NCBI GenBank assembly: GCA_023460975.1
Contig: JAEWOG010000067.1
Span: 137,595-201,594, forward strand
Direction of reading: 5' to 3'
Source: Actinomycetes bacterium
GTDB taxonomy: Bacteria > Actinomycetota > Actinomycetes > Propionibacteriales > Nocardioidaceae
DNA: 64,000 bases
The translations under genes and the position numbers were made by a program. Under the pieces are notes generated by a model that worked only from the letters and a program-made list of their open reading frames with translations, was not told the origin of the DNA and ran no database searches. Shown here one piece after another: positions 8,548 to 18,118 of the stretch (position 1 is the first letter of the stretch; every line of letters starts with the position of its first letter).

Positions 8548-10178
8548 TCGAACTGCGTGACATTTCCTTCAGCTACGAGGTGGGCGACGACACCCCCGCG
8601 GCGCCCTCCGCTTCCGTGCGCCGCAGTGTCCTCGATGGTGTCGACCTCACGATCGAGGAGGGCGAGCTGCTCCTCCTGTCGGGGCGTACGGGCGTCGGCA
8701 AGTCGACGCTGCTGGGCGTGTTGACCGGCCTGGTGCCCCGATTCACGGGCGGAACCCTGCGCGGCGACGTGCTCCTCGATGGCACCAGCGTGGTGCACGC
8801 CTCCCCGCGCGAGCGCGCGCACCTCGTCGGGTACGTCGCCCAGGACCCGCTGGCCGGGTTCGTGACCGACAGCGTCGAGGAGGAGCTGGCCTACGGCATG
8901 GAACAGCTCGGCATCGACCCGGGCACGATGCGGCGCCGGGTCGAGGAGACGCTCGATCTGCTCGGCATTGCCGACTTGCGCGAGCGCGACCTGCGTACGC
9001 TCTCGGGCGGCCAGCAGCAGCGCGTCGCCATGGGAGCCGTGCTCACCGTGCACCCCAAGGTGCTGGTGCTGGACGAGCCGACCTCCGCGCTCGACCCGAC
9101 CGCGGCGGAGGACGTGCTCGCGACGATCACCCGGCTGGTGCACGACCTGGGCCTGACGGTCGTGCTCGCCGAGCACCGGCTGGAGCGGGTCGTTCCGTTC
9201 GCCGACCGGATCTGCGTCCTGCACGGCGACGGGACCGTGCACGTCGACGATCCGGCGACCGTGCTGGCGACCTCGCCGGTGGTGCCGCCCATCGTGGAAC
9301 TCGGGCGCATCGCCGGGTGGAGCCCGCTGCCGCTGACCGTGCGTGAAGCGCGCCGCCGGGCGGGATCGTTGCGAGATCTCGTGCCGCCCGCGCCGCAGCG
9401 ACCCTCGGCGGGGGAGGTGCTGCTCGAGGCGAGGGGCGTACGCGTGATGCATGACCAGCACGTCGCGGTCCGCGACGTCGACCTGACGCTGCGCTCCGGT
9501 GAGGTGACCGCTCTGATGGGGCGCAACGGGTCCGGGAAGTCGTCCCTGATCTGGGCGTTGCAGGGCACCGGTCGCCGGCGGGGCGGGTCCGTACGGGTGG
9601 CGGGTGGCGATCCTGCCGACCTGACGGCGCACGATCGGCGCGCCGCTGTCGGCCTGGTCCCGCAGACGGCAGCCGACCTGCTCTACCTCGAAACCGTCGC
9701 CGAGGAATGCGCCGCCGCAGACGACGCGGCCGGCGCGGCCCCGGGTTCCTGCGCGGCGTTGCTGGCCGACTTCACGCCGGGCATCGATCCCCACACGCAC
9801 CCGCGTGATCTCTCGGAGGGGCAGCGCCTCGCGCTCGCCCTGGCGGTGGTCCTGTCCACCGACGCCAAGGTGTTGCTGCTCGACGAGCCCACCCGCGGCC
9901 TGGACTATCCCGCCAAGCAAGCGCTGGCCGACGTGCTGGCCCGCCTCGCCGAGACGGGCCACGCGGTGCTGGTGGCCAGCCACGACGTCGAGTTCGTCGC
10001 GCGCGTCGCGCACCGTGCAGTGGTGCTGGCCGAGGGGGAGGTCGTCTCCACGGGCGAGGCCCGCACGGTGCTGGCCCAGTCGCCCGCGTACGCGCCGCAG
10101 GTGGCCAAGGTGCTCGGGGCGCCGTGGCTGCTGGTGGACGAGGTGGCCGCCGCGCTGGCGTCCGAGGAGGCGTCGTGA
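8544..10178 (+). CDS. ECF transporter fused double ATPase (A-A') component
   Basis: A 544-residue protein with two complete ABC ATPase domains. First half: Walker A SGRTGVGKST, signature LSGGQQQR, Walker B VLVLDEPTSALD, switch His in LAEHRLERV. Second half: Walker A GRNGSGKSS, degenerate signature LSEGQRLAL, Walker B VLLLDEPTRGLD, switch His in VASHDVEFV. Many ECF systems encode these as two subunits; here they are fused, as is common in actinobacteria. Start and stop overlap the T and S genes by four bases (GTGA). It should supply the energy for cobalamin uptake with the flanking components. Confidence 0.92.
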   Translation: MIELRDISFSYEVGDDTPAAPSASVRRSVLDGVDLTIEEGELLLLSGRTGVGKSTLLGVLTGLVPRFTGGTLRGDVLLDGTSVVHASPRERAHLVGYVAQDPLAGFVTDSVEEELAYGMEQLGIDPGTMRRRVEETLDLLGIADLRERDLRTLSGGQQQRVAMGAVLTVHPKVLVLDEPTSALDPTAAEDVLATITRLVHDLGLTVVLAEHRLERVVPFADRICVLHGDGTVHVDDPATVLATSPVVPPIVELGRIAGWSPLPLTVREARRRAGSLRDLVPPAPQRPSAGEVLLEARGVRVMHDQHVAVRDVDLTLRSGEVTALMGRNGSGKSSLIWALQGTGRRRGGSVRVAGGDPADLTAHDRRAAVGLVPQTAADLLYLETVAEECAAADDAAGAAPGSCAALLADFTPGIDPHTHPRDLSEGQRLALALAVVLSTDAKVLLLDEPTRGLDYPAKQALADVLARLAETGHAVLVASHDVEFVARVAHRAVVLAEGEVVSTGEARTVLAQSPAYAPQVAKVLGAPWLLVDEVAAALASEEAS

Positions 10179-10975
10179 GCAGCGTCGAGGGCGCGGCCGT
10201 ACCGCTCGGGCCCCGCTCGTTGCTCGTGCTGGGGATCGCCTCGCTGGCCGGACTCGCGATGTTGGCGTGGCCGCTGCTGCTGTCGGTGGAGCCCGGCTCC
10301 CGCACGGAGCCGCCCTTCCTGTTCCTGGCGCTGCTTCCGGTGCTGGTCGTCGTGGTCCTGGTGGAGTTGTCCGAGGGCGGGATGGACTCCCGGGTCCTCG
10401 CAGTGCTCGGGGTCCTGGCGGCGATCAACGCGTTGATGCGCGGGCTGGGGGCCGGCACCGCGGGCATCGAAATGGTCTTCTTCCTGCTCATCCTCGCCGG
10501 GCGGGTCTTCGGGCCGGGGTTCGGATTCGTGCTGGGCGCGGTCTCGCTGTTCGGCTCCGCGCTGCTCACCGCCGGGGTGGGCCCCTGGCTTCCGTTCCAG
10601 ATGATCTGCGCCGCGTGGATCGGGATGGGGGCCGGACTGTTGCCGCGACGCCTGCGCGGTCGAGGGGAGATCGCGATCCTGGTGGCGTACGCGATCGTCG
10701 CCTCGTACGCCTACGGCCTGTTGATGAACCTGTCGACCTGGCCGTTCGCCCTCGGCATCGTGGTGCCCGGCCAGGAGGGGTCCCTGTCCTACGTGGCGGG
10801 GGCGCCCCTGTTGGAGAACCTGCACCGCTTCGGGCTGTACACGCTCCTCACCTCGACCGGGGGATGGGACACCGGCCGCGCGATCACCACTTCGATCGCC
10901 GTTGTGCTGCTCGGGCCAGCCGTGCTCACGACCTTGCGCCGCGCCGCCCGCCGCGCGGTCGTGCTGCCCGGCTGA
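10175..10975 (+). CDS. ECF transporter substrate-binding (S) component, probably cobalamin-specific
   Basis: A 266-residue membrane protein with about six hydrophobic helices, starting at a GTG that overlaps the ATPase stop. The conserved part includes FFLLILAGRVFGPGFGF, QMICAAWIGMGAGLLP and LLTSTGGWDTGRAI, typical of S components of the CbrT/QueT-like group. S components bind the vitamin and topple in the membrane when they dock on the T subunit. No separate specificity motif can be read; cobalamin is inferred from the riboswitch and the two transcobalamin-like proteins in the same operon. The operon ends here, tail-to-tail with the next gene. Confidence 0.82.
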   Translation: MSSVEGAAVPLGPRSLLVLGIASLAGLAMLAWPLLLSVEPGSRTEPPFLFLALLPVLVVVVLVELSEGGMDSRVLAVLGVLAAINALMRGLGAGTAGIEMVFFLLILAGRVFGPGFGFVLGAVSLFGSALLTAGVGPWLPFQMICAAWIGMGAGLLPRRLRGRGEIAILVAYAIVASYAYGLLMNLSTWPFALGIVVPGQEGSLSYVAGAPLLENLHRFGLYTLLTSTGGWDTGRAITTSIAVVLLGPAVLTTLRRAARRAVVLPG

Positions 10976-11005
10976 CGGCGCCCACCTGAGCCGCCCGGCT
11001 GCGAC

Positions 11006-12133
11006 TCAGGGCTCGACCAGCAGGATGCGGTCGTCGCCGTCCTGGGGATCCCCGCGCCCGTCGCGGTTGCTGGTCGTCACCCACAGGTCGCCCTCGGGGG
11101 TGGTGGCCACCGTACGGAGTCGGCCGTAGTCGCCGTCGATGACTGCCGCGGGGCGTACGGCCTTGCCCGCGCCCGTGACCTTGATCCGCCACAACCGGTT
11201 GCCGCGCAGGGCGGCCATCCACAGGTGCCCGTCGGCGAACGCGAGGCCGGAGGGAGAGGCCTGGTCGGTGCTCCACACCAACTGCGGATCGACGAACTCG
11301 TCCCCGCCGCCGGTGCCCTCCACCTCGGGCCAGCCGTAGTTGTTGCCCGGCTCGATCAGGTTGAGCTCGTCCCAGGTCTGGGAGCCGAACTCCGAGGCCC
11401 ACAACCGACCCGCGTCGTCCCACGCGAGGCCCTGGACGTTGCGATGCCCCAGCGACCACACGGGCGAGCCGGGGGTCGGGTTGCCGGGCGCGGCCTCGCC
11501 GTCGGCGGTGATGCGCAGGATCTTGCCGCTCAGCGAGTCGGGGTCCTGCGCGCTCAGCTCGTCGCGGGCATCCCCGGTGGCGACGTAGAGGAAGCCGTCG
11601 GGGCCGAAGGCGATGCGGCCGCCGTCGTGGTTCTCGTGGGCCGGGATCGAGTCGAGGATTGCCTCCTCGATCGTGAGCTTGTCGCGCAGCGTGGCGCGCA
11701 GGACGCGGTTGTCGTCGGCCGTGGTGACGTAGAGGAAGACGGTCGAGTCCGTGGCGAAGTCGGGGGAGACGGCCACGCCCAGGAGCCCTGCCTCGCCGCG
11801 CGGCTCGGCGTCGTCGACCTGTCCCACCACGGTCGAGGTGCCGTCCGCGGCCACCTGCAGGACCCGGGTGGAGTCGCGTTCGGTGACCAGTGCGCTGCCG
11901 TCGGGCAGGAAGTCGATGCCCCACGGCACCTCGAGGCCGGTGGTGAGGTCGGAGACGCTGAACCGGCCGGGCTCGGCCGAGTCCTCGGGGTCCGGGGTCG
12001 GCACTGACGAGCCGGGTGGCTGGGTGTAGACGGGGAACGGATCGTCCGGTTCCTCGCTGGCGCATGCCGTGAGCCCCAGCGCGGTGATCGCGGCAAGCCC
12101 TCCCGCCATCGTTCGGGTCCGTCGTTGCCTCAC
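11006..12133 (-). CDS. PQQ-dependent sugar dehydrogenase-like lipoprotein (GSDH/Yli family)
   Basis: A 375-residue lipoprotein: signal sequence with lipobox LTAC, then a Pro-rich linker, then a six-bladed propeller of the soluble glucose dehydrogenase/aldose sugar dehydrogenase family. Family motifs seen are GLEVPWGIDFLPDG, GLLGVAVSPDF, HDGGRIAFGPDG, LYVATGD, LSGKILRI and GHRNVQGLAWD. Known relatives oxidise aldose sugars with PQQ and calcium at the outer face of the membrane; the substrate here is unknown and no PQQ genes lie in the window. The GTG start overlaps the stop of the upstream hydrolase (GTGA), so the two are probably co-transcribed. Confidence 0.85.
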   Translation of the reverse strand: MRQRRTRTMAGGLAAITALGLTACASEEPDDPFPVYTQPPGSSVPTPDPEDSAEPGRFSVSDLTTGLEVPWGIDFLPDGSALVTERDSTRVLQVAADGTSTVVGQVDDAEPRGEAGLLGVAVSPDFATDSTVFLYVTTADDNRVLRATLRDKLTIEEAILDSIPAHENHDGGRIAFGPDGFLYVATGDARDELSAQDPDSLSGKILRITADGEAAPGNPTPGSPVWSLGHRNVQGLAWDDAGRLWASEFGSQTWDELNLIEPGNNYGWPEVEGTGGGDEFVDPQLVWSTDQASPSGLAFADGHLWMAALRGNRLWRIKVTGAGKAVRPAAVIDGDYGRLRTVATTPEGDLWVTTSNRDGRGDPQDGDDRILLVEP

Positions 12134-13080
12134 GTGTCGACCTCCTCGATGAACTCCTGCAAGAGCGCGTGCACGACGTCGGGGTGCTCCATCTGGGTGA
12201 AGTGCGTGGAGGGCAGTTCGACGTACGCGGCCTCGCGCATGCGTTCGGCTGCGCTGAGCATGGCGCGCGAACCGGCCAGGACGTCGTAGCGCCCAGCCAC
12301 GAAGAAGGCCGGAGCGGTGATCTTGGACAGCGACACGCGCGGGTGCTTGGAGCTGTGGACGGCGAGGTGGAAGTACCAGTCCAGAGGGGTGGTGAGGAAG
12401 TCGCGGATCGCCAGCGCTGCCATCTCCTCGTCGGGGACCGGCAGCATGAAGCCGGAGTGGGAGATGACCTTCACCGCGCGCGGCCCGATCGGCAGTCGGG
12501 TGCTGATCGGGGTGAGCAGGCCGCCCACCTGGCGTACGGCTCGTGAGACGCCTCGCGTGGCGGCGCGCGAGGCCCAGCGGGGCAGGCGGAGGGGCTCGAG
12601 CATCGTCGCGAACGTGTCGCCCGGAACTCCGCAGACCGCGAACAGGCCGCTGACGCGCTCAGGATGCTGGGTCGCGACCTCGTACATCGTGTTGACGCCC
12701 ATCGACCATCCGAGGAGCACGGCGCGGGCGATGCCGAAGTGGTCCATCACCGAGACGGCGTCGGTGGCGAACGCGGCCATGTCCACCGCGTCGCGGTCGC
12801 GCGGAACCGCGGACCCGCCGACGCCGCGGTGGTACCAGGACACGACCCGGACCTGGGGGTTGTCGGTGAAGAAGCCCGGCCAGGCCCACGGCCCGGTGCC
12901 CAGCCCGTTGCACAGCACCACGGTGGGCCCGTCGATGCGCCCCTCGGGATCGTTCGTCCACGCCCGCAGCAGGGTGCCGTCGTCGGCCATCACGGAGCTG
13001 TGACCGACAGCGAGCCGCGTCACGCGGCGCGGCGTTGCGCGGCCGGGAGGCTGCTCGACGTGCTCGGGGCCGGAGGTCAT
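12130..13080 (-). CDS. Alpha/beta-fold hydrolase
   Basis: A 316-residue hydrolase. The ATG used lies 6 bases after CAGAAT on this strand and fits the leaderless pattern; an in-frame GTG 18 bases further up is less likely. Visible motifs are the oxyanion region VVLCNGLGTGPWAW, nucleophile elbow GWSMGVN (Ser), an acid in AGRYDVL and a late His in LPSTHFTQMEHPD. These give a Ser-Asp-His triad typical of esterases, lipases or haloperoxidase-like enzymes. The substrate cannot be told. The stop overlaps the following sugar-dehydrogenase gene. Confidence 0.85.
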   Translation of the reverse strand: MTSGPEHVEQPPGRATPRRVTRLAVGHSSVMADDGTLLRAWTNDPEGRIDGPTVVLCNGLGTGPWAWPGFFTDNPQVRVVSWYHRGVGGSAVPRDRDAVDMAAFATDAVSVMDHFGIARAVLLGWSMGVNTMYEVATQHPERVSGLFAVCGVPGDTFATMLEPLRLPRWASRAATRGVSRAVRQVGGLLTPISTRLPIGPRAVKVISHSGFMLPVPDEEMAALAIRDFLTTPLDWYFHLAVHSSKHPRVSLSKITAPAFFVAGRYDVLAGSRAMLSAAERMREAAYVELPSTHFTQMEHPDVVHALLQEFIEEVDT

Positions 13081-13118
13081 GTCTCGATTCTGCCGCACGC
13101 GGCCACCCCCGTCAGGCT

Positions 13119-14027
13119 TCAGTCAGGCATCGGCTCCGTCAGCCGGTCGCCGGCACGCCCGCCCGGCCCCGTCGCGTACGTCGCGCCCACGCTCGCCACC
13201 ACCACACACGCCACGGCGAGCCACTGCACGCCGCTCAGGTGCTCGCCGAGGAGCGCGATGGCGGCCAGCGCTGCGGCGGCGGGTTCCAGCGACATCAGGA
13301 TGCCGAAGGTGGCGGCCGGGAGGGTGCGCAGCGCCACCAGTTCGCAGGAGTACGGCACCACCGAGCTCAGCAGCCCGACACAGAGACCGATCAGCAGGAT
13401 CCGACCGTCCAGGAGTTGCTCGCCGCCGCTGACCACGGCCGGCACCAGCAGCAGGGCGGCCGCCACGACGCTGGCCACGGCGAGCCCGTCGAACCCGGGC
13501 CACCGTCGGCCGGTCTCCGCGCTCATCAGGATGTACGCGGCCCACGCGGCGCCGGCCAGCAGCGCGTACGCAACGCCCACCCAGTCGAGGTCGGCGCGCT
13601 CGAGCCCGAGCAGCACCACCCCGAGGCCGGCGACCAGCGCCCAGACCAGGTCGCGCACCCGCCGAGACCCCAGCAGCGCGACCGCCAGCGGGCCGACGAA
13701 TTCGATGGTCACGGCGATGCCCAGCGGGATGCGGGCGAAGGACTGGTAGATCGCCCAGTTCATGACGGCCAGGCTCACCCCGAAGCCGATCGCCACCCGC
13801 CAGTGGGCCAGGGTGCGCCCGCGCAGGACCGGCCTGGCCACCAGCGCCATCACCACGGCGCTGGTGAGCAGACGCAGCCAGACCAGCGCGGTGGGTGGGA
13901 TCTCGTCGAAGATGCTCTTGGCGACCGCGGCGCCCACCTGGACCGACACGATGCCGATCAGCACCAGCCAGACGGCGCGCAGGGAGGAGGAGGTGGCGCT
14001 CACGCGCCCATCATGACGGGCCGTCAT
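13119..14027 (-). CDS. EamA/RhtA-type DMT-superfamily exporter
   Basis: A 302-residue protein with about ten hydrophobic helices arranged as two EamA repeats, the second around residues 160-290. Segments such as NWAIYQSFARIPLGIAVTIEFVGPLAVAL and YSCELVALRTLPAATFGILMSLEPA match the RhtA (threonine/homoserine exporter) branch. The substrate is inferred only at the level of amino acids or small metabolites. The ATG overlaps the stop of the PadR gene upstream (ATGA), so regulator and exporter share a transcript. Confidence 0.85.
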   Translation of the reverse strand: MTARHDGRVSATSSSLRAVWLVLIGIVSVQVGAAVAKSIFDEIPPTALVWLRLLTSAVVMALVARPVLRGRTLAHWRVAIGFGVSLAVMNWAIYQSFARIPLGIAVTIEFVGPLAVALLGSRRVRDLVWALVAGLGVVLLGLERADLDWVGVAYALLAGAAWAAYILMSAETGRRWPGFDGLAVASVVAAALLLVPAVVSGGEQLLDGRILLIGLCVGLLSSVVPYSCELVALRTLPAATFGILMSLEPAAAALAAIALLGEHLSGVQWLAVACVVVASVGATYATGPGGRAGDRLTEPMPD

Positions 14028-14593
14028 GCTGGGTCAGCGGCGATGTCGTCGGCGAGGCGCCGCAGCAGGTCGGTGGTGATCGCGTACTCGCTGTCGAAGT
14101 GGGCCAGACCCCAGTCGGCCACCAACGAGGGATAGCGCAGTTGCTGGCCCGGTGCGTCGGCGCCTGCCAACGACTCGCGTACCTCCTGCAGGTCTGCGCG
14201 CGCGGCGCGCAACTCGGTGAGGTAGTCGCTCAGCAGGGCACTCATCCGTGAGGGGTCGCTGAGGTGGCCCATGATCAGGCGCAGCGCGTAGGGGTGCTTG
14301 AAGACGGGGAAGCCCGGCGTGCTCCCGTCCGCCCACGACTGCAGCAGGTCGCGCCCGGACTCCGTGATGCGGTAGTGACTCGTCCGCCCGTCAGGCGAGG
14401 TGCGCGAGGACAGGAGTCCGCGCTCGGTGAGCCGGGATGCCTCCGTGTAGACCTGACTGGTGGCAGGGGAGGTCCAGTAGAAGCGCAGCGTGTTGTCCGC
14501 GCGGCGCTTGAGCTCGTACGCCGTGAGCTCGGCGTCGTCGAAGGTGAAGAGCGCGAGCAGCGCATATCCGGTCACCGACAGCCCTTGACTCAT
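14024..14593 (-). CDS. PadR-family transcriptional regulator
   Basis: A 189-residue PadR protein. The winged helix is in residues 1-85 (YALLALFTFDDAELTAYEL, SQVYTEASRLTERGLL, SHYRITESGRDLL), followed by a helical dimerisation domain like that of the Vir/PadR-s2 group. It is transcribed away from a two-gene ABC exporter. A dyad GTGTTCC-N5-GGAATAT lies between the two starts and is a good operator candidate. The ATG has no strong RBS. It probably represses the exporter and itself, released by a drug-like ligand. Confidence 0.88.
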   Translation of the reverse strand: MSQGLSVTGYALLALFTFDDAELTAYELKRRADNTLRFYWTSPATSQVYTEASRLTERGLLSSRTSPDGRTSHYRITESGRDLLQSWADGSTPGFPVFKHPYALRLIMGHLSDPSRMSALLSDYLTELRAARADLQEVRESLAGADAPGQQLRYPSLVADWGLAHFDSEYAITTDLLRRLADDIAADPA

Positions 14594-14608
14594 GGCCCTC
14601 CCTGAGTA

Positions 14609-14627
14609 GTGTTCCTAAATGGAATAT
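14609..14627. promoter_or_regulatory. Candidate PadR operator in divergent promoter region
   Basis: An imperfect inverted repeat GTGTTCC-TAAAT-GGAATAT lies between the PadR gene and the divergent ABC exporter genes. It is one of the few AT-rich spots in the region, about 15 bases from each start. Its position suits simultaneous control of both directions. Confidence 0.45.
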
Positions 14628-14642
14628 AGCGGAGGGGGAGCC

Positions 14643-15619
<977 letters not shown>

Positions 15620-15623
<4 letters not shown>

Positions 15624-16447
15624 GCACTCTTGAGCGCCCGACGATCCACCGCACCACGCTGGCGCACCAGTCGTGGGCGATCACGCGACGCAACTTGATC
15701 CACATCAAGCGGATGCCCGAGATGCTAATGGACGTCACGCTGCAGCCGGTGATGTTCGTGCTGCTCTTCGCGTACGTCTTCGGTGGCGCGATCGCGGTCG
15801 ACGGGGCGGCCTCGGGCTACCGCGAGTGGCTCCTGGCCGGGATCATGGGTCAGACCGTCGCCTTCGCCTCCTTCATCGTCGCCGTGGGCCTGACCGCCGA
15901 CATCGACAAGGGCATCGTCGACCGCATGCGGTCGCTGCCGATCCGGCTCTCCGCCGTGCTGGTGGGACGCAGCCTGTCGAGCCTGATCCACTCCAGCATC
16001 GGCATCGTGGTGATGAGCCTGACCGGCCTCGTGGTGGGCTGGCGGATCAGGGGATCGCTGCTGGACGCGGTGCTCGCGTACGCGCTGTTGCTGCTGTGGG
16101 CCTTCGCCATGATCTGGGTGGGCATCCTGGTGGGGTCCAAGCTGCGCTCGGTGGAGGCCGTCAACGGCGTCATGTTCACCACGATGTTCCCGCTGACCTT
16201 CCTGTCGAACGCCTTCGCGCCAGCCGAACGGATGCCGTCCTTCCTGCGCACCCTGGCCGAGTGGAATCCCATCTCGTCGCTCGTGCAGGCCGTGCGCGAG
16301 TTGTGGGGCAACGCGGCCCCGGTGGCCGACGACGCAGCACTGCCGCTGCAACACCCCGTGCTCGCGACGGTCATCTGGACCGTCGCCCTCACCGCCGTTC
16401 TGGCCCCGCTGGCCCTGAGGGCCTTCGCCGCCCGGACGGCCCAGTGA
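15620..16447 (+). CDS. ABC-2 type exporter permease (DrrB family)
   Basis: A 275-residue permease with six predicted helices, in the order typical of ABC-2 membrane proteins. Features are LQPVMFVLLFAYVFGGA in helix 1, the glutamate-containing loop RSVEAVNGVMFTTMFPLTF, and the late motif SNAFAPAERMPSFL followed by a Trp-Asn-Pro segment. The ATG overlaps the ATPase stop by four bases. It forms the membrane half of the exporter regulated by the divergent PadR gene. Confidence 0.92.
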
Positions 16448-16488
16448 TCGCCTGCTCCTGACCCCCGCTCCTGAACCCCGGAGGAACC

Positions 16489-17568
16489 ATGACCAGCCTT
16501 CTCCTCGTCGGCACTCGCAAGGGACTGTGGATCGGCCGCAGCGACGACGCCCGCGCGCAGTGGTCCTGGCAAGGGCCGCTGTTTGAGATGGAGGAGGTCT
16601 ACTCCGTCATGATCGACCGCCGCGGTGAGCGGCCTCGCCTTCTGGCTGGCTGCTCGTCGAGCTGGTTCGGGCCGCAGGTGCGCCGCTCGGATGACCTCGG
16701 CGCCACCTGGGAGGAGACGCCAGGAGCCGTACGGTTCCCCGAGGACACTCAGGCCAGCCTCGAGCGGGTGTGGCAGTTGCAGCCTGGCGCCGAGCCGGGC
16801 GTGGTCTGGGCGGGCACGGAGCCCGGCGCGATCTTCCGCTCGACCGACTCCGGCGAGACGTTCGACCTCGTGCGCGGCTTGTGGGACCACCCGCACCGTA
16901 CGGAGTGGAACGAGGGGTTCGGCGGTCAGGCATTCCACACGGTGCTCCCGCATCCCACGGATCCCAGCCGGGTGCTGGCCGCGATCTCCACGGGCGGTGT
17001 CTACGTGAGCGACGACGGCGGCGCCACGTGGCAGGCGTCCAACACGGGGGTCAAGGCGGAGTTCTTCCCCGGGGAGAGGCACTACCCGGAGTTCGGCCAG
17101 TGCGTGCACAAGGTTGCCCGCGACGCGGCTGACCCGGACCGGTTGTACCTGCAGAACCACGGCGGGGTGTACCGCTCCGACGATCAGGGCCACACGTGGA
17201 GCGACATCGCCGAGGGGCTGCCGAGCGAGTTCGGGTTCGCGATGGTGACCCATCCGCGCCGCGGCGACACCGCCTACTCCTTCCCGATCGCCGACGCCGG
17301 TGCCCGCTGGCCCGTGGACGGGCGGGCGCGAGTGGCGCGTACGACCGACGCCGGCGACTCCTGGGAGTTGCTCGGCGAGGGGTTGCCGGACGGGTTCTTC
17401 GCGGCCGTCATGCGCGATGGGATGTGCGTCGACGACCACGACCCTGCCGGGGTCTACTTCGGCGGGCGCAACGGCACCGTCTTCGCCTCGGCCGACGAGG
17501 GCGAGACGTGGCAGCGCATCGCGCAGGACCTGCCCGATGTCCTGGTCGTACGGGCGAGCCGGATCTGA
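16489..17568 (+). CDS. Asp-box (BNR/sialidase-like) repeat propeller protein
   Basis: A 359-residue protein, start after GGAGGAACC. It contains six Asp-box motifs: SDDLGATWEE, STDSGETFDL, SDDGGATWQA, SDDQGHTWSD, TTDAGDSWEL and SADEGETWQR. The Asp-box is a turn found on the edge of propeller blades in sialidases and in many non-enzymes such as Vps10/YCF48-like proteins. No signal peptide is seen (it starts MTSLLLVGTRKGLWI), so it is probably cytoplasmic. The sialidase Arg triad cannot be confirmed, so the safe call is a propeller of unknown function. Confidence 0.75.
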   Translation: MTSLLLVGTRKGLWIGRSDDARAQWSWQGPLFEMEEVYSVMIDRRGERPRLLAGCSSSWFGPQVRRSDDLGATWEETPGAVRFPEDTQASLERVWQLQPGAEPGVVWAGTEPGAIFRSTDSGETFDLVRGLWDHPHRTEWNEGFGGQAFHTVLPHPTDPSRVLAAISTGGVYVSDDGGATWQASNTGVKAEFFPGERHYPEFGQCVHKVARDAADPDRLYLQNHGGVYRSDDQGHTWSDIAEGLPSEFGFAMVTHPRRGDTAYSFPIADAGARWPVDGRARVARTTDAGDSWELLGEGLPDGFFAAVMRDGMCVDDHDPAGVYFGGRNGTVFASADEGETWQRIAQDLPDVLVVRASRI

Positions 17569-17571
17569 CCC

Positions 17572-17577
17572 TAGGCT
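17572..17577 (+). promoter_or_regulatory. -10 element TAGGCT, leaderless SRPBCC gene
   Basis: TAGGCT followed by 6 bases and then the GTG start at 17584. Same geometry as the other leaderless genes. Confidence 0.5.
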
Positions 17578-17583
17578 TGTGAC

Positions 17584-18039
17584 GTGAGTTCCTTCTCGCT
17601 CAGCCGCGACACCGTCGTGGCCGCCGCGCCCGAGGCCGTGCTCGTCCACCTCGACGACTTCCGCAGGTGGCAGGCATGGTCCCCCTGGGAAGGCGTTGAC
17701 CCCGATCTGTCGCGCACGTACTCCGGCCCCACGAGAGGCGTCGGCGCCCACTACCGCTGGGCGGGCAACTCCAAGGCGGGTGAGGGGACGATGGAGATCC
17801 TCGAGAGCACCCCGGAGCGGGTCGTGGTCGACCTGCGCTTCATCAAGCCGTTCAAGGCCGTCAATGTCTCCCGCTTCGATCTCGTTCCCGACGGGGCACA
17901 CACGCGCGTGACGTGGACCATGACTGGTCAGCGCAACGTGCTCATGCAGGTGCTCGGCAGGCTCTTCTTCGACAAGGCGATCGGCGGGGACTTCGAGCGG
18001 GGCCTCGCGGACCTCACGAAGGCTGTCGAGTCAGCGTGA
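17584..18039 (+). CDS. SRPBCC (START/polyketide-cyclase-like) domain protein
   Basis: A 151-residue single-domain protein. Motifs of the helix-grip fold are an early AAAPEAVLVHLDDFRRWQAWSPWE-type helix, a central strand pair (GEGTMEILESTPERVVVDL) and a C-terminal long helix (FDKAIGGDFERGLADL). Proteins of this kind bind a hydrophobic ligand in the cavity; no specific ligand can be read. It starts with GTG 6 bases after TAGGCT, so it is probably transcribed alone. The distance to the following ilvD (80 bases, with its own -10) argues against an operon. Confidence 0.8.
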   Translation: MSSFSLSRDTVVAAAPEAVLVHLDDFRRWQAWSPWEGVDPDLSRTYSGPTRGVGAHYRWAGNSKAGEGTMEILESTPERVVVDLRFIKPFKAVNVSRFDLVPDGAHTRVTWTMTGQRNVLMQVLGRLFFDKAIGGDFERGLADLTKAVESA

Positions 18040-18106
18040 GCGGTGCGCTGGGGACGGCGCGCCACCGAGGACCGGACGCAGCGCGCCACGCCGTACGCCT
18101 GCGGTC

Positions 18107-18112
18107 TAGCCT
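18107..18112 (+). promoter_or_regulatory. -10 element TAGCCT, leaderless ilvD
   Basis: TAGCCT followed by 6 bases and the ilvD ATG; no Shine-Dalgarno sequence in between. Confidence 0.5.
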
Positions 18113-18118
18113 TGCCCC

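Noticed and set aside
10976..11005. Terminator between the ECF S gene and the sugar dehydrogenase gene
   Set aside because: Only a weak CTGAG/CTCAG pairing in a 30-base gap; not enough to call.
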